Below, piece after piece: positions 10,901-23,936 of a DNA stretch of 64,000 bases (the stretch's first letter is position 1; the number at the start of each line of letters is the position of its first letter). A model generated the notes under the pieces. The model did no database searches. It was not told where the DNA came from and was given only the letters and a program-made list of their open reading frames with translations. Position numbers and translations under genes: made by a program. The stretch lies in assembly GCF_033115175.1 (NCBI RefSeq), contig NC_084850.1:18259218-18323217 (forward strand). Direction: 5' to 3'. Origin of the DNA: Lepus europaeus. Its lineage: Eukaryota > Chordata > Mammalia > Lagomorpha > Leporidae.

Positions 10901-10929
10901 AAAAAAATGCACAACTATGGTAATTGCCA

Positions 10930-11027
10930 TGGCTGACACCCATTGAACACTTTTAACACATGCCAGGCACATCTGTTCTTTCTTAATATGTTAGAATTCA
11001 TCATCTCTATTTCACAAATGAAGCAAT
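10930..11027 (+). mobile_element. MIR SINE, 5' part
   Basis: ccattgaacacttttaacacatgccaggcac then atttcacaaatgaagcaa matches the MIR core. It continues after the CSINE at 11393-11490 (aaaggtagaataaattgctcag). Confidence 0.75.
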
Positions 11028-11392
11028 ATGGGTGGCTGCTACAGTGCAGCAGGTTAAGTCACTGCTTGGGACACCTGCATTCCATATCAGTGCCTGGTTT
11101 GAGTCCTCACTACACTACACTTCTGATCCAACTTCCTATTAATGCACCTGGGAGGCAGTGGGTGATGGCCCAGGAGCTTCGGTTCCTGTCATCCATGTGG
11201 CAGACCGAAATGGAGTTTCTAGAACCTGTCTTTGGCCTGGCTCAGCCATGTTATGGGTACTTGAGGAAGGAGCCAGCAGATGAAAGATTTCTTTCTCTCT
11301 CCGCCACCCCCCATCCTTCTCTCTCCTCTCTCCATCTCTTACTCTCCGTCATTCTAATTTTCAAATAAATACATAAATTATTTTTTAAAATA
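11028..11392 (+). mobile_element. CSINE, older copy, inside MIR
   Basis: Diverged C-repeat (gtggctgctacagtgcagcaggttaag ... tgggaggcagtgg) with a CT-rich stretch and an aaataaatacataaatt tail. It splits the MIR. Confidence 0.88.
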
Positions 11393-11490
11393 AGGAATGG
11401 AGTCTCCAAAAGGTAGAATAAATTGCTCAGTGTTAGTATATGGTGGTGATTGGGTGCATGGATTCTAAAATTAGAATACTTGGCTTTGGT

Positions 11491-11990
11491 ACTTACTAAT
11501 AGTTTTACATTTATCAATCTGTTTGTCCTTCCTGTGTTAATTTTCTCATCTTTAAAATGCAGATGATGCTGGGGATGGCACTGTGGTGCAGTAGGCAAAT
11601 TCTCCGCCTGCAGCCCTGGCATCTTATATGAGTGCTGGTTCGAGTCCCGGCTGCTCCACTTCCAGTCTAGCTCTCTGCTATGGTCTGGGAAAGCAGTAGA
11701 AGATGGCTCAAGTCCTTGGGTCCCTGCACCCATGTGGTAGACTAGGAAAACCTCCTGTCTCCTAGCTTCGGATCAACACAGCTCTGGCCATTGCAGCCAT
11801 TTGGGGAATGAACCAATGGAAGGAAGACCTTTCTCTGTCTCTACCTCTCTCTGTCTGTAACTCTAACTCTCAAATAAAATAAATAAAATCTTTAAAAAAT
11901 AAAATAAAATGCAGATGATGATATTGATAGAATCTCCCTCTAAAGCTAACTGTGAGGATTAAATAAGTTAACTAAAGAGTAAATTATAAG
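11491..11990 (+). mobile_element. Second MIR-like SINE, interrupted
   Basis: tgttaattttctcatctttaaaatgcagatgatg, then after the CSINE agatgatgatattgatag ... ctgtgaggattaaataagttaac. This is the MIR core and 3' order, split by the CSINE at 11569-11905. Confidence 0.65.
11569..11905 (+). mobile_element. CSINE
   Basis: Complete C-repeat with a perfect 15-bp TSD (aaaatgcagatgatg) at 11554-11568 and 11906-11920. It lies within a MIR. Confidence 0.95.
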
Positions 11991-11999
11991 CTGTGCAGG

Positions 12000-12740
12000 G
12001 GATATTTTAAGCATTATAAGGGTGTTTGGTGATTCATGATCAAAACTCTCAGAAAGTAAGAATGGAGGAGATATTCCTCAACTTGATAAAGAACTTAGAC
12101 AAAAGCTACAGCTAACATCATATTTAATGGTGAGAACAAGAATGCTGCCTCCTAAGATCAGGAAAAAGGCAAATATGATTCATTGCTTTCACCATGTTTA
12201 TTCTAAGAGTACTTGAAGTTTCAGTCAATAAGGTCAACAAAGGAAATAAAAGGCATGGCAATAAGAAAGGAAGAAATAAAACTGTACCTATTTACAGATG
12301 ATATGATTGTCCATGTAGAAAACTCTAGAAACCCACAAAAAACTACCAAAACTAATAAGGAAGTTCAACAATGTTGCAGGATACAAGGTTGACATAGAAA
12401 AAGTGACTGAATTTTTATATGCCAGCAATGAACACACAGACATGAAAATTAAGAATATAATAAAATTTACAATCAGCAAAAATTGTTCAGGTATATATCT
12501 AACATGTAGAGCTCATATTATGAGAGCTACAAAATTCTGCTGAAAAAACAAAGAGGATCTAAATGAATAAAGAGACATTATTTTCACGGATGAGAGGATT
12601 CATCAGGGTAAAGATATCAATTTTTTTTACCTGACCTACAGGTTGAATGCAGTTCTTATCAGAATTCTATCCAGAATACACAATAACATTATAAAATCTA
12701 TATATAAAGGCAAAGAAACTAGAACAGCTAAACCAATTTT
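12000..12740 (+). mobile_element. Ancient L1 ORF2 RT-region fragment
   Basis: Reads through the RT catalytic area (ctatttacagatgatatgattgtcc encodes the xxDD-type segment), followed by thumb-region sequence. Many stops. It continues after the next SINE at 13118-13450. Confidence 0.75.
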
Positions 12741-13000
12741 GAGGGCTGGTGTTCTAGTGCATCAGGTTAAGCTGCTACTTCCAATGCCTGCATCTCATAT
12801 CAGAGTATTAGTTCAAATCTCGGCTGCTGCCCTTCTGATCCAGCTTCCTCCTAATCCACCTGAAAGGCAGTGGAAGATGGCCCAAACAGTTGGGCACCTG
12901 AAACTCACATGGCAGATCAGGGTGGAGCTCCGGACTCTAGGTTTTGGCCTGGCCTAGCACCAGCCATTGGAGCCATTCAGGGAGTAAAATAGTGGATGGA

Positions 13001-13047
<47 letters not shown>

Positions 13048-13117
13048 TCCCTACCTCCCTCCCTCTCTGTCACCCTTCCTTTTAAGTAAACAAACAAATA
13101 ATTCTTTTAAAAAATTA
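12741..13117 (+). mobile_element. CSINE with expanded (CT)n
   Basis: C-repeat with an approximate TSD (aaccaattttga / aaacaattttca). The CT run at 13003-13045 is expanded to about 20 units. Confidence 0.9.
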
Positions 13118-13450
13118 AACAATTTTCAAAAAATAATGAGTGGGGGGAAATCACTTGGCTTGATGGTAAGGATGTTATTAACTACAGGAATCAAGATTGG
13201 GTAGTGTTGGTAGAGATATAGGCATATAGGTTAAAGAAACAGAATACATAACTAGAAAGAGACTAACATACATGTGTGCAATTAATTTTGGAAATATCTG
13301 AAAGGAATTGAGGGAAGGAATGATAGCTTTTTCAACAAATAATACTGAAATAATTGTACATCAATGGGCAAAAAGAATTTTTATATCTGAAAATCAACTT
13401 GGCATGGGTTATAGACTTCAAAATAAAGCATAAAACTATAAAAACTTTCT
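13118..13450 (+). mobile_element. Ancient L1 ORF2 fragment (continued)
   Basis: Downstream part of the same ancient L1 as 12.0-12.7 kb (ggaatgatagctttttcaacaaataatactg ... ttatagacttcaaaataaagc). Diverged, no intact frame. Confidence 0.65.
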
Positions 13451-14604
13451 TTTTGTTGTTGATTTTTCTCTTTTCAAGTTTTATTTAATATATATAAATT
13501 TCCAAAGCACAACTTTTGAATTATAGCAGCTCTTCCCGCGATAACCTCCCTCCCACCTGCAACCATCCCATCTCCCAACCCTCTCCCATCCCATTCTTCA
13601 TCATGATTCATTTTCAATTATCTTTATATACAGAAGATCAACTTAGTATATACTAAGTAAAGATTTCAACATATTGCACCCACAAAGACACACAAAGTAT
13701 AAAGTACTATTTGAGTAGTAGTTTTACCATTAATTCTCATAGTACAACACATTAAGGGCAGAGGTCCTACATGGAGAGCAGGTGCACAGTGACTCCTGTT
13801 GTTGATTTAACAATTGACGCTATTATTTATGACATCAGTAATCACCCGAGGCTCTTGTCATGAGCTGCCAAGGCTATGGAAGCCTCTTTAGTTCACCAAA
13901 TCCGATTTTATTTAGACAAGGCCATATTCAAAGTAGAAGTTCTCTCTTCCCTCCAGGGAAAGGTACTGCCTTCTTTGATGGCCTGTTTTTTGAGGTGGGA
14001 TCTCACTCACAGAGATCTTTCATTTAGGTCATTTTTTTCCACAATGTCTTGGCTTTCCATGCCTGCTAAACTCTTGTAGGCTTTTTAGCCAGATCTGAAT
14101 GCCTTAAGGGCTGATTCTGAGGCAAGAGTGCTGTTTAGGGCTTTTGCCGTTCTATGAGTTTGCTGTGTATCCTGCTTCCCATGTAGGATCATTCCCTCCT
14201 TTTTAACTTTATCAATTATTTGCAGACACTAGTCTTGTTTATGTAATCCCTTTGACTCTTAATCCTATCTTTATGATCTGTTATGAACTTAAACTGATCA
14301 TTTTAACTAGTAAGATGACATTGGTACATGCAACTTGATGGGATTGATTTTGAACCCTCTGGCACATATCTAGCTCTACCATTAGGGACAAGCCCAAGTG
14401 AGCATGTGCCAAACTGTACATCTCCTCCCTCTCTTATTCCCACTCTTATATTTAACAGGGATCACTTTTCAGTTCATTTTGAATGCCCAAGAATAATTGA
14501 GTGGTAATTAAAGAGTTCAACCAATGGTATTAAGTAGAACAAAAAAAAAATACTAAAAGGAATAAAATAGTAAGTTGTTCCTCGACAGTCAGGACAAGGG
14601 CTGA
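13451..14604 (-). mobile_element. Young L1, 3' end and 3' UTR (host of nested block)
   Basis: Start of a minus-strand L1 whose pieces extend to about 25.55 kb. It carries the single-module 3' UTR, more diverged than most copies here. About 240 bp spanning the ORF2 stop region is missing near 14602, relative to the copies at 52.4-52.7 kb and 63.3-63.6 kb. Confidence 0.85.
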
Positions 14605-16127
14605 TCAAGACATTGTTTCTGTAATAAACATTGAGGTGCAGACAGCTCTTTTATTTGCCAATTTAATTTCCTTTGGGTAAATTGCAAGGAGTGGGATGGC
14701 TGAGTAGTATGATAGGGTTATATTCAGGTTTCTGAGGAATCTCCAGACGTCCAGAGTGGCTTTACCAGTTTGCACTCCCACCAACTGTGGGTTAACATCT
14801 CTTTTCCGCCACATCCTCTCCAGCATCAGTTGTTGGTAGATTTCTGTATGTGAGCCATTCTAACAGGGGTGAGGTGAAACCTCATTGTGGTTTTGATTTG
14901 CATTTCCCTGATTGCTAGTGATTCTGAACATTTTTTCATGTGTCTGTTGGCCATTTGGATTTCCTCTTTTGAAAAATGGCTATTGAGGTCCTTGACCCAT
15001 CTCTTGAGTGGGTTGTTTGTTTTGATGTTGTGGAGTTTCTTGATCTCTTTGTAGATTCTGGTTATTAATCCTTTGTCAGTGGCATAATTTGCAAATATTT
15101 TTTCCCATTCTGTTGGTTGCCTCTTCACTTTCCTGCCTGTTTCTTTTGAGGTGCAGCAACTTCTCAATTTGATGCAATCCCAAATGTTAATTTTGGCTTT
15201 GACTGCCTGTGCCTCTGGGATCTTTTCCAAGAAATCGTTGCTGGTGCCTATATCTTGCAGGGTTTCTCCAAGTTTTCTAATAACTTGATGATATTGGGTC
15301 ATAGATTTAGATCTTTAATCCATGTTGAGTGGATTTTTGTGCAAGGTGTAAGGTAGGGATCTTGGTTCATGCTTCTGCATGTGGAAATCCAGTTTTCCCA
15401 GCACCATTTATTGACTAGATTGTCCTTACTCCAGGAATTGGTTTTAGATCCTTGATCAAATATGAGTTGGCTGTAGATGTCTGGATTGATTTCCGGTGTT
15501 TCTATTCTTTTTTTTTTTTTTTGACAGGCAGAGTGGACAGTGAGAGAGAGAGAGACAGAGAGAAAGGTCTTCCTTTTGCCGTTGGTTCACCCTCCAATGG
15601 CCGCCGCGGTAGCGCGCTGCGGCCGGCGCACCGCGCTGCTCCGATGGCAGGAGCCAGGTGCTTCTCCTGGTCTCCCATGGGGTGCAGGGCCCAAGGACTT
15701 GGGCCATCCTCCACTGCACTCCCTGGCCACAGCAGAGAGCTGGCCTGGAAGAGGGGCAACCGGGACAGGATCGGTGCCCCGACCGGGACTAGAACCCGGT
15801 GTGCCGGCGCCGCAAGGCGGAGGATTAGCCTGTTGAGCCACGGCGCCGGCCCCGGTGTTTCTATTCTGTTCCATTGGTCTATCCATCTGTTTCTGTACCA
15901 GTACCATGCTGTTTTGATAACAACTGCCCTGTAGTATGTCCTGAAATGTGCTATTGTGATGCCTCCAGCTTTGTTTTTGTTGTACAAGATTGCTTTGGCT
16001 ATTCGAGGTCTCCTGTGTCTCCATATGAATTTCAGCATCATTTTTTCCAGATTTGAGAAGAATATCTTTGGCATTTTGATTTGTATCACACTGAATCTAT
16101 AAATTGCTTTTAGGAAAATGGACACTT
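14605..16127 (-). pseudogene. L1 ORF2 C-terminal region, interrupted
   Basis: Minus-strand translation gives the post-RT and Cys-rich C-terminal part of ORF2 in several broken frames. The 158-codon frame at 14826-15302 is one; the segment beyond the CSINE (15868-16127) contains the [20 protein letters not shown] region. A CSINE lies at 15509-15851. Premature stops and frameshifts rule out activity. Confidence 0.85.
15509..15851 (-). mobile_element. CSINE, young, inside L1 ORF2
   Basis: GC-rich, little-diverged C-repeat with T16 at the left and a cggcgccggcc head at the right. The 16-bp TSD (ccggtgtttctattct) at 15493-15508 and 15852-15867 is perfect. It creates an in-frame ORF2-SINE open frame (15502-16137, -), which is a coincidence. 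Confidence 0.96.
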
Positions 16128-16858
16128 TGATGTACAATTTGGGACATACTCAATCAGACTTGCCCCAAATGGTGGAGTTAGAAATGTGCCAGAGGATTCC
16201 AATACAATCCCATCAAGGTGGCATGTACCAATGCCATCTCACTAGTCCAAGTGATCAATTTCAGTTCACAGTTGATCACACTGATAGGTCTAAGAGTCAA
16301 AGGGATCACATAAACAAGACTAGTGTCTGCTAATACTAACTGATAGAATAAAAATGGGAGAGAACGATCCAACATGTGAAGCGGGTTACACAGCAGACTC
16401 ATAGAATGGCAGATGTCCTAAATAGCACTCTGGCCTCAAAATCAGCCCTTTAGGCATTCGGATCTGGCTGAAGAGCCTATGAGAGTATTTTAGGCATGGA
16501 AAGCCAAGACACTCTGGAAAAAAAAAAGAAGAAGAAGAAGACCTAAATGAAGGATCTCAGCGAGTGTGATCCCAGTGGAAAGAACGGGGCCATCAAGGTA
16601 GGAGGTACCTTTCTCTGAAGGGAGGAGAGAACTTCCACTTTGACTATGACTCTGTCTGAATAAGATCGAAGTCGGCGAACCCTAAAGGCTTCCATAGCCC
16701 TGGCAACTCATGACTAGAGCCTAGGGAGATTACTGACGCCATAAACAAGAGTGTTAAATTGTTAAATCAACATCAAGAGTCACTGTGTACTTATGTCCCA
16801 TGTGGGATCTGTCCTTAATGCGTTGTCCAATGTGAAGTAATGATATAGCTAGTTTCAT
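16128..16858 (+). mobile_element. L1 3' UTR segment in opposite orientation
   Basis: Plus-strand L1 3' UTR (tacaatttgggacatactc ... atgatatagctagt) wedged between two minus-strand L1 segments. It has no poly(A) and no TSD. The missing ORF2 RT region of the host L1 would belong here. It ends abruptly at 16858 against an ORF1 coiled-coil fragment on the minus strand. Confidence 0.8.
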
Positions 16859-17847
16859 TTCATTTTGATTCCTCCTTAATATTTCATTTGCATGAGAGAG
16901 ATTTTCTATCTTGTCCATTAAGGATTTCTGTAGTTCAAGAATTTGTTTTTGAGAACTTCTATTTGGGCCAATGGGGTGTCCATTTTTTTTTTAAAACAGC
17001 TCCTCTTTTTGCTGATCTTTTCTACAGCTTTTTGGATCCTATTCGGTTGATTTCTTCTTCTCTAATTTTAATTATTTTTCTTCTCCTACTAGTTTTGAGT
17101 CTGGTTTGTTGCAGTTTTTCTAGATCCTTGAGATGCATTGATAGCTAATTTTTTTGGTGCCTTTCCAATTTCTTGATATAGGCACCTATTGATATAAACT
17201 TTCCTCTTAACACTGCTTTTGCTGCATCCCATAAGTTATGATATGTTGTGTTTTTATCCTCATTTACTTCCAGAATTTTTTTGATTTCTCCCTTGATTTC
17301 TTTTATGACCCACTGTTTATTCAGGAGCATGTTGTTCAGTCTCCATGTGTTTGCATATGCTCTAGGGATTCCTGAATTGCTCATTTCCAGCTACATTCTC
17401 CTATGGTCTGAGAAGCTGTATCATTATGATTCTAATTCTTTTGAATTTTCTGAGACTTGCTTTGTGGTGTAGTACTGGTCAATCCTAGAGTACGTTCCAT
17501 GTACTGCTGAGAAGAATGTGTATTCTTCAAGTGTAGGATGAAAAGTTCTGTAGATGTCTGTTGGATCTATTTGGTCTATAGTGTCAATTACAACTGCTAT
17601 TTCCTTGTTGATCTTCTGTCTGGTTGATCTGTCTGTTGTTGAAAGTGGAGTACAGAAGTCCCCCAATACTACTGTATTGGAGTCTAAGTCTCCCTTTAAG
17701 TTCCTTAACATATCTTTTAAATAAACTGGTGCCCTGTAATTAGGTGCATATATGTTTATTATAGTCACATCTTCCTGTTGAATTGAGCCCCTATTCATTA
17801 TATAGTGACTCTCTTTGTCTCTCTTAACAGATTTTGGGTTAAAGTTT
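16859..17847 (-). pseudogene. L1 ORF1 scrap joined to ORF2 endonuclease region
   Basis: Reading the minus strand from 17847 downward gives the ORF2 endonuclease part (frames 17424-17798 and 17145-17384) up to about the start of RT near 16980. The last ~110 bp (16859-16965) match the ORF1 coiled-coil segment instead (compare 54833-54915). So ORF2 is joined to ORF1 out of order. Frames are broken by stops. Confidence 0.75.
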
Positions 17848-20012
<2,165 letters not shown>

Positions 20013-20633
20013 ATTAAGATGGCTACGCCAGCTCTTTTTTGGTTTCTGTTGGCATGGAATATCTTTTTCCAACCTTTCCTTTTCAGTCTGCATGCATCTT
20101 TGTTGGAAAGATGTGTTTCTTTTAAGCAGCAAATAGATGACTTTTGTTTTTTAATCCGTTCAGCCAGTCTGTGTCTTTTAACTGAAGCGTTGAGGCCATT
20201 TGCATTCAATGTGACTATTGATAAGTATTAACTTTGCCCTGCCATTTGCCAAAGGTATTTTCTGATATATGCTTTGAACTTCCTGTAATCTTTTACTGAG
20301 AGATTTTCTTCCTTTACCTTCTTTCGTTTTGATAGCTGTGTTTCTGTGTTTCTGTGTTTCTGTGTGTAGCACATCTTTAAGTACCTTTTGCAGGGCTGGA
20401 TGAGTGGCGACAAATTCTTTCAATTTCTGTTTTCTATGAAAGGTCTTTATTTCACCTTCATTCACAAATGAGAGCTTTGCAGGATATAATATTCTGGGCT
20501 GGCAGCTTTTTCTCTTAGTACTTGGGCTATATCTCCCATTCCCTCCTAGCCTGTAAGGCTTCTGATGAGAAGTCAGCTGTGAGTTTAATTGGAGATCCTC
20601 TAAGAGTAATCTGACGTTTCTCTCTTGCACCTT
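20013..20633 (-). pseudogene. L1 ORF2 N-terminus and ORF1 C-terminus
   Basis: Continuation of the 13.45-25.55 kb host L1. Minus-strand translation has the ORF1 C-terminal domain (PRILYPAKLSFVNEGEIKTF, then EFVATHPALQK). A spacer and the start of the ORF2 endonuclease (HIECKWPQRFS / MNANGLNASVKRHRLAERIK) follow. Frames are disrupted. Confidence 0.88.
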
Positions 20634-20753
20634 TTAGAATCTTTTCTTTATGTTTCATTGTGGTGAGTTTGATTACAACACGTCATGGTGAGGATCTCTT
20701 TTGGTCATGTTCACTAGGGGTTCTATGAGCTTCCTGTACTAGGATGTCTCTGT
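20634..20753 (-). repeat. 120-bp direct repeat (left copy), L1 ORF1 sequence
   Basis: ORF1 sequence repeated at 25015-25134 with about seven differences. The two copies precisely flank retroviral block B. It may be an unusually long TSD or a recombination footprint. Confidence 0.85.
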
Positions 20754-21846
20754 ATAAGCTACAATTAAGTTTTCTGATTGAGAGGCAAATAGAACCTGAC
20801 AGAAGGGGCTTGATAATAATCTGTTGGGCTTTAGGCCTTGTAAGTGAAGAGGCCCAGACCTATCTATCTCTTCGCATGGGATACATCCTAAGGGAGGTGT
20901 GAACCTCCTAGGGGAAGGCACTCTGTGGACTTTCATTACTTAGCTGGCCTGGGAGGAGAGTTGGCCAGGTAAAGGCAGGTGGCATCTCTAACAAGAAATT
21001 TACAGTTCTGCCTGCAAAGTTGCTGATCCTACTTGGCCGTCCCCTCAGCTGCAGTGGTCACTTTGGGAGTTGGGCTGAGTGAAGGGCTTTTCAGCTTAGA
21101 GCCAATAAGATCTGTGGCTCTGACCTGGGCATCCTTCGACTCCAGGGCAGGTCCATTTCCAGTGATCCAACTCTTGGCAGAGCTGCCAGGGCTCTTCACA
21201 AGTTGACTTCTGCTGAAGCCCAGGCTTACCACATTGCAAGCCACTGCAGTGGACTGGCCTGTTGGGTCTCCTTGAGGGCAGATCACTGTGCAGAGCTATA
21301 TTTAATAGGCCTGCCACCTATCTCTACTTTTCTGATGCTTAGCTTTCTTTTTCTCCTGGTTTGTGTTCAAGCAGACCAGAGGATGCAAGTCAAGGGAATG
21401 CCCATGTCCCATCTCTAATCTTCGGTGACCTGAACTACAAGTCTATAGTCACAGGCATGTTCTGTAGTAATTTTTCTAATTTAGACAATGCCCATGAGGA
21501 AAATTATATTCTCCCTTAAAAATTTTCTTTCCCTTTGGTCTGAAAGGAGGTTTTTTTTTTACTTACTGTTTACTTCAATGATGGCGAAGTAAATCTAGCT
21601 ATGAGATTATTATTTAAGCTCTTATTTTTGCTATGAATTATAGAAAAATGTTAGCCATCTCTTTTATAAGGTCTAAAGATTAAATTGTGCATCCTACAGA
21701 TTCCTTCATAATAGAATTAGTTTCCTACCTTGAGAGGAATAGAGAAACGAATGAATAAGTTGAGCTTAGATAGAGAAATGAGGGAGCAAGTCCTAGATCA
21801 CTTGCTGACAATAGCAATATCGTATGAATACTTAGCAAACAGTTTC

Positions 21847-22181
21847 TTTTTTTTTTCTTTTTTTGACAGGCAGAGTGGATAGTGAGAGAGAGAGACAGAG
21901 AGAAAGGTCTTCCTTTTTGCCGTTGTTTCACCATCCAATGGCTGCCGCGGCTGGCGCGTCTCGCTGATCCGAAGCCAGGAGCCAGGTGCTTCTCCTGGTC
22001 TCCCATGTGGGTGCAGGGCCCAAGGACTTGGGCCATCCTCCACTGCCTTCCCGGGCCATAGCAGAGAGCTGGCCTGGAAGAGGGGCAACTGGGGTACAAT
22101 CCGGCGCCCCAACCAGGACTAGAACCCGGTGTGCCGGCGCCACAAGGCAGAGGATTAGCCTGTTAAACCACGGCGCCGGCC
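21847..22181 (-). mobile_element. CSINE, young, inside ERV block B
   Basis: GC-rich C-repeat with a perfect 13-bp TSD (agcaaacagtttc) at 21834-21846 and 22182-22194. Confidence 0.96.
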
Positions 22182-22272
22182 AGCAAACAGTTTCAACCAT
22201 TAGATAACAACTTAAGAAAACATTTACCAGAAGGTCCAATGCCTTCTATAAATTTTAAGAATCATGTATTTG

Positions 22273-23936
22273 ACCTGGAACCAACCAAATGCCCATCAAC
22301 AGTAGACTGGATAAAGAAATTACGGAACATGTACTCCATAGAATACTATACAGCAGTAAGAAACAATGAAACCCGGTCATTTGCAACAAGATGGAGGAAT
22401 CTGGAAAACATCATGCTGAGTGAATTAAGCCAGTCCCAAAGAGACAAATATCATTTGTTTGCCCTGATTGGTGACAACTGAGCACCAAAGGGGAAACCTG
22501 TTGAAGTGAAATGGACACTATGAGAAACAGTGACCTGATCAGCTCTTGTCCTGACTCTAGATATACAACGTAACACTTTATCCTTTTTAGTATTTGCTGT
22601 TGTTGTTGTTGTTGTTGTTGTTCTAGTACTAGTGGTTGAACTCTGTAATTAACACACAAGTATTCTTAGGTGATTAAATTTCAACTGAAAAGTGATCCCT
22701 GTTAAATATAAGAGTGGAAAAAGAGAGGGAGGAGATGTACAATTTGGGACACGCTCAATCAGACTTGCCCCAAATGATGGAGTTAGAAATGTGCCAGGGA
22801 ACTCCAATACAATCCCATCAAGGTGGCATGTACCAATGCCATCTCACTAGTCCAAGTGATCAATTTCAGTTCACAATTGATGGCTCTGATAGGTCTAAGA
22901 GTCAAAGGGATCACACAAACAAGACAAGTGTCTACTAATATTAACTAATAGAAACAAAAAGGGAGAGAAAGATCCAACATGGGAAGCGGGATACACAGCA
23001 GATTCATAGAATGGCAGACGTCCGAAACAACACTCTGGCCTCAGAATCAGCCCTCAAGGCATTAGGATCTGGCTGAAGAGCCCATGAGAGTATTTTAGGC
23101 ATGGAAAGCCGAGATACCATGGAAAAGAAAAAAAAAAAGAAGAAGACCTAAATGAAAGATCTCTGTGAGTGAGATCCCAGTGGAAAGAATGGGGCCATCA
23201 AAGAAGGAGGTAACTTTCTCTGAAGGGAGGAGAGAACTTCCACTTTGACTATGACCCTATCAGAATAAGATCAAAGTCAGCGAACTCTAAAGGCTTCCAT
23301 AGCCCTGGCAACTCATGACTAGAGCCTAGGGAGATTACTGACGCCATGAACAGGAGTGTCAAATTGTTAAGTCAGCAACAGAAGTCACTGTGTACTTACA
23401 TCCCATGTGAGATCTGTCCTTAATGTGTTGTCTAATGTGCAGCGATGCTATAACTAGTACTGAAACAGTATTTTTACACTTTGTGTTTCTGCGTGGGTAC
23501 AAACTGATGAGATCTTTACTAATTATATACTGAATTGATCTTCTGTATATAAAGATAACTGGAAATGAAAAAAAACCTGGTGTTAAATTGGAAATGGCAT
23601 AGAAAATTAATTAATTAAAAAATATTATGTAGGATCTCTGTCTTTAATGTGCTGTACACTCTTATTTAATGCTATAACTAGTACTCCAACAGTGTTTTTT
23701 TTCACTTTGTGTTGCTCTATGGGGGCAAACTGTTGAAATCGTTACCTAATATATACTAAACTGATCTTCTGTATATAAAGAGAATTGAAAATGAATCGTG
23801 ATGTGATTGGAAGGGGAGAGGGAGCGGGAAAGGGGAGTGTTGTGGGTGGGAGGGAAGTTTTGGGAGGGAGAAGCCATTGTAACCCATAAGCTGTACCTTG
23901 GAAATTTATATTCATTAAATAAAAGTTTAATAAAAA
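22273..23936 (+). mobile_element. Young L1, ORF2 3' end plus 3' UTR, inside ERV block B
   Basis: 5'-truncated plus-strand L1 with a 13-bp TSD (aatcatgtatttg) at 22260-22272 and 23937-23949. It holds the last ~70 codons of ORF2 (stop near 22481) and a (TTG)n tract at 22603-22621. The duplicated-module 3' UTR ends in attcattaaataaaagttt and a short A tail. Confidence 0.95.

Larger units (their letters stand above)
7794..10907 (+). mobile_element. Truncated class I-like endogenous retrovirus, copy A
   Basis: Non-autonomous retroviral remnant in the order: AT-rich 5' part (7.8-9.1 kb), degenerate gag nucleocapsid (9.4-9.7 kb), a joined 3' segment without recognisable pol, polypurine tract and 3' LTR. 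There is no 5' LTR. It is bounded by a 12-bp repeat (tgcacaactatg) at 7782-7793 and 10908-10919. The LTR side ends in AAAAAAA directly before the repeat. A 12-bp TSD with an A tail and 5' truncation fits L1-mediated insertion of a polyadenylated retroviral RNA, not integrase, which gives 4-6 bp. Copy B lies at 20.75-25.01 kb on the other strand. Confidence 0.8.

Noticed and set aside
15502..16137. 211-codon minus frame as a gene
   Set aside because: It is decayed L1 ORF2 running into an antisense CSINE; no independent coding evidence.
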